From NCBI GenBank assembly GCA_029260765.1, contig JAJDCP010000098.1:1-64000 (forward strand): a DNA stretch of 64,000 nucleotides, written 5' to 3'. Below, piece by piece: positions 62,354 through 64,000 of this stretch. Position 1 is the stretch's first letter; every line of letters begins with the position of its first letter. Both the position numbers and the translations under genes were made by a program. This DNA is from Planctomycetota bacterium (GTDB taxonomy: Bacteria > Planctomycetota > J058 > JAJDCP01). Below the pieces are notes generated by a model, which saw only the letters and a list, made by a program, of their open reading frames with translations, was not told the DNA's origin and ran no database searches.

Positions 62354-63256
62354 GTGGCCCACCTGACCCGCGCGCTCCCCCCGCTCTCCCACCCGGGGTT
62401 CCTGGCTGTGAAGGCCGGGCTGGCAGCTCTGCTCGCCCTGGCTTTGAACCACCTGCTCGACAACCCGGACGCGGTGTCCGCCAGCTTCGTCGCCGTGCTG
62501 TGCGTCAGTCCGACCCTGTTGATGGGCCTGAAACGAGCCGGCCAGCAGTTGATCGGCAGTCTGCTGGGCGGCGTCTGCGGTTGCCTGGCGATGCTGGCCG
62601 GGCTCGCTCCTGAGATCGGAATCCCCGTGGCAGTCGGGCTGTCCGTGCTGGCCAGTCTGCAGCTGGGCTTCGAGCTGGCGTGGCCGGCCACAGCCTTCAG
62701 CGCCCTATTCCTGCAGGCGGTGCCTCGCGGCTCGCCCCTGGAGACCTTCGGCGTGCGGCTGGTGTCCATCGGCATCGCCGCCTGCAGCGGTCTGCTGGTC
62801 AACGCGTTGGTGTCTGCGGGCTCGTATGCCAGGCTGTTCGCACGCAGGCTGCGGGTGGTCGAGGCGCATGCCGAGGCCGCGTTGCAAGCCGCCGCCGAGC
62901 GAGGAGACCACGCCCCCTGTGAAGCGGCCCTGGCGTTGCTCAACCGCGCGGCTGCTGAGTGGACGAGCGCGCTACGTGAGCTGGGCTGGCGGCAGCGGCC
63001 GGTGCTCGAAGCCCGGCTGCGCAACGGCGCCTTGCGGCTCGCGGCCTGGCGCCGCTTGCTGCGGGGCAGCCTCGAGCTCGCGGCTGCGGCCCCCGAGGCC
63101 AGCGTCACACCAGAGAACCAGGCCCGCCTGGCCGCCTGGCTCTGGCGGCCCGACGCACAACCTCCCGAAGGCCTGCCCGCTGCGCTGCAGCCTCTTGCCG
63201 AGCGCATGGGCCAGCTGCGGCGCGAGCTGGGTTACACCGATACCGCCAGTCCCTGA
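62354..63256 (+). CDS. FUSC/aromatic-acid-exporter-like membrane protein
   Basis: A 300-residue protein from GTG 62354, five bases after the preceding stop. The N-terminal half has four to five helices (FLAVKAGLAALLALALNHLL, ASFVAVLCVSPTLLMGLKRA, IGSLLGGVCGCLAMLAGLAP, VRLVSIGIAACSGLLVNALV). The GLKRAGQQLIGSLLGG phrase matches the FUSC/ArAE family. The C-terminal half is helical and soluble. Members are thought to export aromatic or related compounds; the substrate is not predictable. Its stop overlaps the convergent GNAT gene by 25 bases. Confidence 0.78.
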   Translation: MAHLTRALPPLSHPGFLAVKAGLAALLALALNHLLDNPDAVSASFVAVLCVSPTLLMGLKRAGQQLIGSLLGGVCGCLAMLAGLAPEIGIPVAVGLSVLASLQLGFELAWPATAFSALFLQAVPRGSPLETFGVRLVSIGIAACSGLLVNALVSAGSYARLFARRLRVVEAHAEAALQAAAERGDHAPCEAALALLNRAAAEWTSALRELGWRQRPVLEARLRNGALRLAAWRRLLRGSLELAAAAPEASVTPENQARLAAWLWRPDAQPPEGLPAALQPLAERMGQLRRELGYTDTASP

Positions 63257-64000
63257 GCGGGCCGCACCATGGTCACCTTGGTGTAGGCGAGCGCAAATCC
63301 CAACCGGCGCGCATTCCGTCCGGTGGGGATGCCCGGTTCGCCGTGGATCACCACCAAGCCACAGCCTGCCTCCCGCGCGGCTTCCATACGCCGGACCATC
63401 AACGCGAGTTGGATGCCCCGGCGGCGCGCTTCAGGCATCACGCTGGTTCCGACCAAGCAAGAGACGTCTGGGCGGATCTCGACGCCGCCCCCTCCCACGG
63501 GCCTGCCATCGAGCAAGGCGAGAAAGCTGGCGATGCACGGATGCTCGGCCACCCGCCGCGTGATGCTCTCGAACACGCTGGAGATCGGCTGACCCTCGGG
63601 GCGGAAGCCGATCGTAGAGACCTCAACGAATTCCGTGACCATTGCCGCGTCTGTGGCATCGAGCTGCTGCAGCACCAGGCCCTCCGGCCAGCCGTGTGGA
63701 AGCTCGGCGCGCAGGTCTTCCCCGAGCCCGAGCTGACGGTAGTAGACCTCTTCGAAGCTGCGCAGCACGAAGCCGCGGGCGGCCAAACCGCGCACCAGAG
63801 TCTCGTCGGCAAAAGGAGCGACCTCGACGCGCGGTTCGACTTTCCGTTCGCCATAGAACGCCACCAGCCGGTCGAGCTCGGCATCGCTGATCGGACGGCC
63901 CATCGCCAGTCCGCAGGCCTGGTTGGCCCAGGACCCGGGAGCGTCGAAGCTCAACCACCCGCCTGCCAGGGCCTCGGCCTCGCGGGCGACCTCCGCGATC
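63232..64000 (-). CDS. GNAT family acetyltransferase (5' partial)
   Basis: The frame is open through the right edge, so the start is outside; TTG 63954 is only the first internal start and the residues upstream (SFDAPGSWANQ) read as coding. The acetyl-CoA-binding region is clear: CLVGTSVMPEARRRGIQLAL, with R-R-x-G-I-Q as a variant of the Q/R-x-x-G-x-G/A loop. A second GNAT-like half (RLVAFYGERKVEPRVEVAPF) suggests a tandem or extended GNAT. Substrate unknown. Confidence 0.82.
   Translation of the reverse strand, partial: IAEVAREAEALAGGWLSFDAPGSWANQACGLAMGRPISDAELDRLVAFYGERKVEPRVEVAPFADETLVRGLAARGFVLRSFEEVYYRQLGLGEDLRAELPHGWPEGLVLQQLDATDAAMVTEFVEVSTIGFRPEGQPISSVFESITRRVAEHPCIASFLALLDGRPVGGGGVEIRPDVSCLVGTSVMPEARRRGIQLALMVRRMEAAREAGCGLVVIHGEPGIPTGRNARRLGFALAYTKVTMVRPAQGLAVSV

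Overview
The window is a dense, G+C-rich bacterial chromosome segment with about 33 protein genes. No rRNA, tRNA, CRISPR array or insertion sequence was seen. The gene types fit a Planctomycetota-like organism: Hanks-type kinases joined to TPRs, one with a DWG in place of DFG; many secreted proteins whose signal peptides end in A-Q; a zinc-ribbon/TM/gluzincin protein; an LSm-like secreted protein; and a dockerin/Ig-repeat protein. This placement rests on gene content only, and Myxococcota or another large-genome phylum remains possible.

Layout. 0-4.5 kb: the 3' part of a hydrolase that looks like an effector, then a secreted LSm-like protein and a GNAT acetyltransferase, separated by long non-coding stretches. 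4.5-10.8 kb: a two-gene operon of a 1697-residue HEAT / HExxH / VWA protein and a MoxR-type AAA+ ATPase. 10.8-12.3 kb: an Rpn/PD-(D/E)XK family gene between two diverged direct repeats. 12.5-21.5 kb: a complete recC-recB-recD operon with ATGA overlaps, then a convergent VOC protein. 22-25.2 kb: small, fibre-like and secreted proteins. 25.2-28.8 kb: a minus-strand run of tag (3-methyladenine glycosylase), a polytopic membrane protein and a secreted beta-helix protein. 28.9-35.3 kb: two Ser/Thr kinases, one with a cyclic-nucleotide-binding domain and one with about 20 TPRs, with a 36-residue membrane peptide gene between them. 35.4-44 kb: an Ig/TSP3/dockerin surface protein, a TPR protein, a membrane protein, a Mur-ligase paralogue with a cysteine tail and a beta-propeller protein. 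44-49.8 kb: a two-gene unit encoding a 1770-residue papain-like protein and a small beta-sandwich protein. 49.9-53.8 kb: a beta-helix lipoprotein, then a solute-binding/OmpA fusion with a VWA lipoprotein. 53.8-64 kb: DUF2071, the zinc-ribbon gluzincin, CorA, a duplicated-domain secreted protein, a large envelope protein, a FUSC-like protein and a partial GNAT.

How the genes work together. RecBCD and Tag are DNA-repair functions. The MoxR/VWA pair is probably a chaperone- or metal-insertion-type ATPase with its adaptor, enlarged here by a HEAT scaffold and a metalloprotease-like domain. The two kinases may form a local signalling group. The secreted repeat proteins, the papain-like protein and the N-terminal hydrolase suggest heavy investment in the cell surface and in interaction with other cells. 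The best candidates for an undescribed system are the HEAT-zincin-VWA/MoxR pair and the papain-like/beta-sandwich pair.
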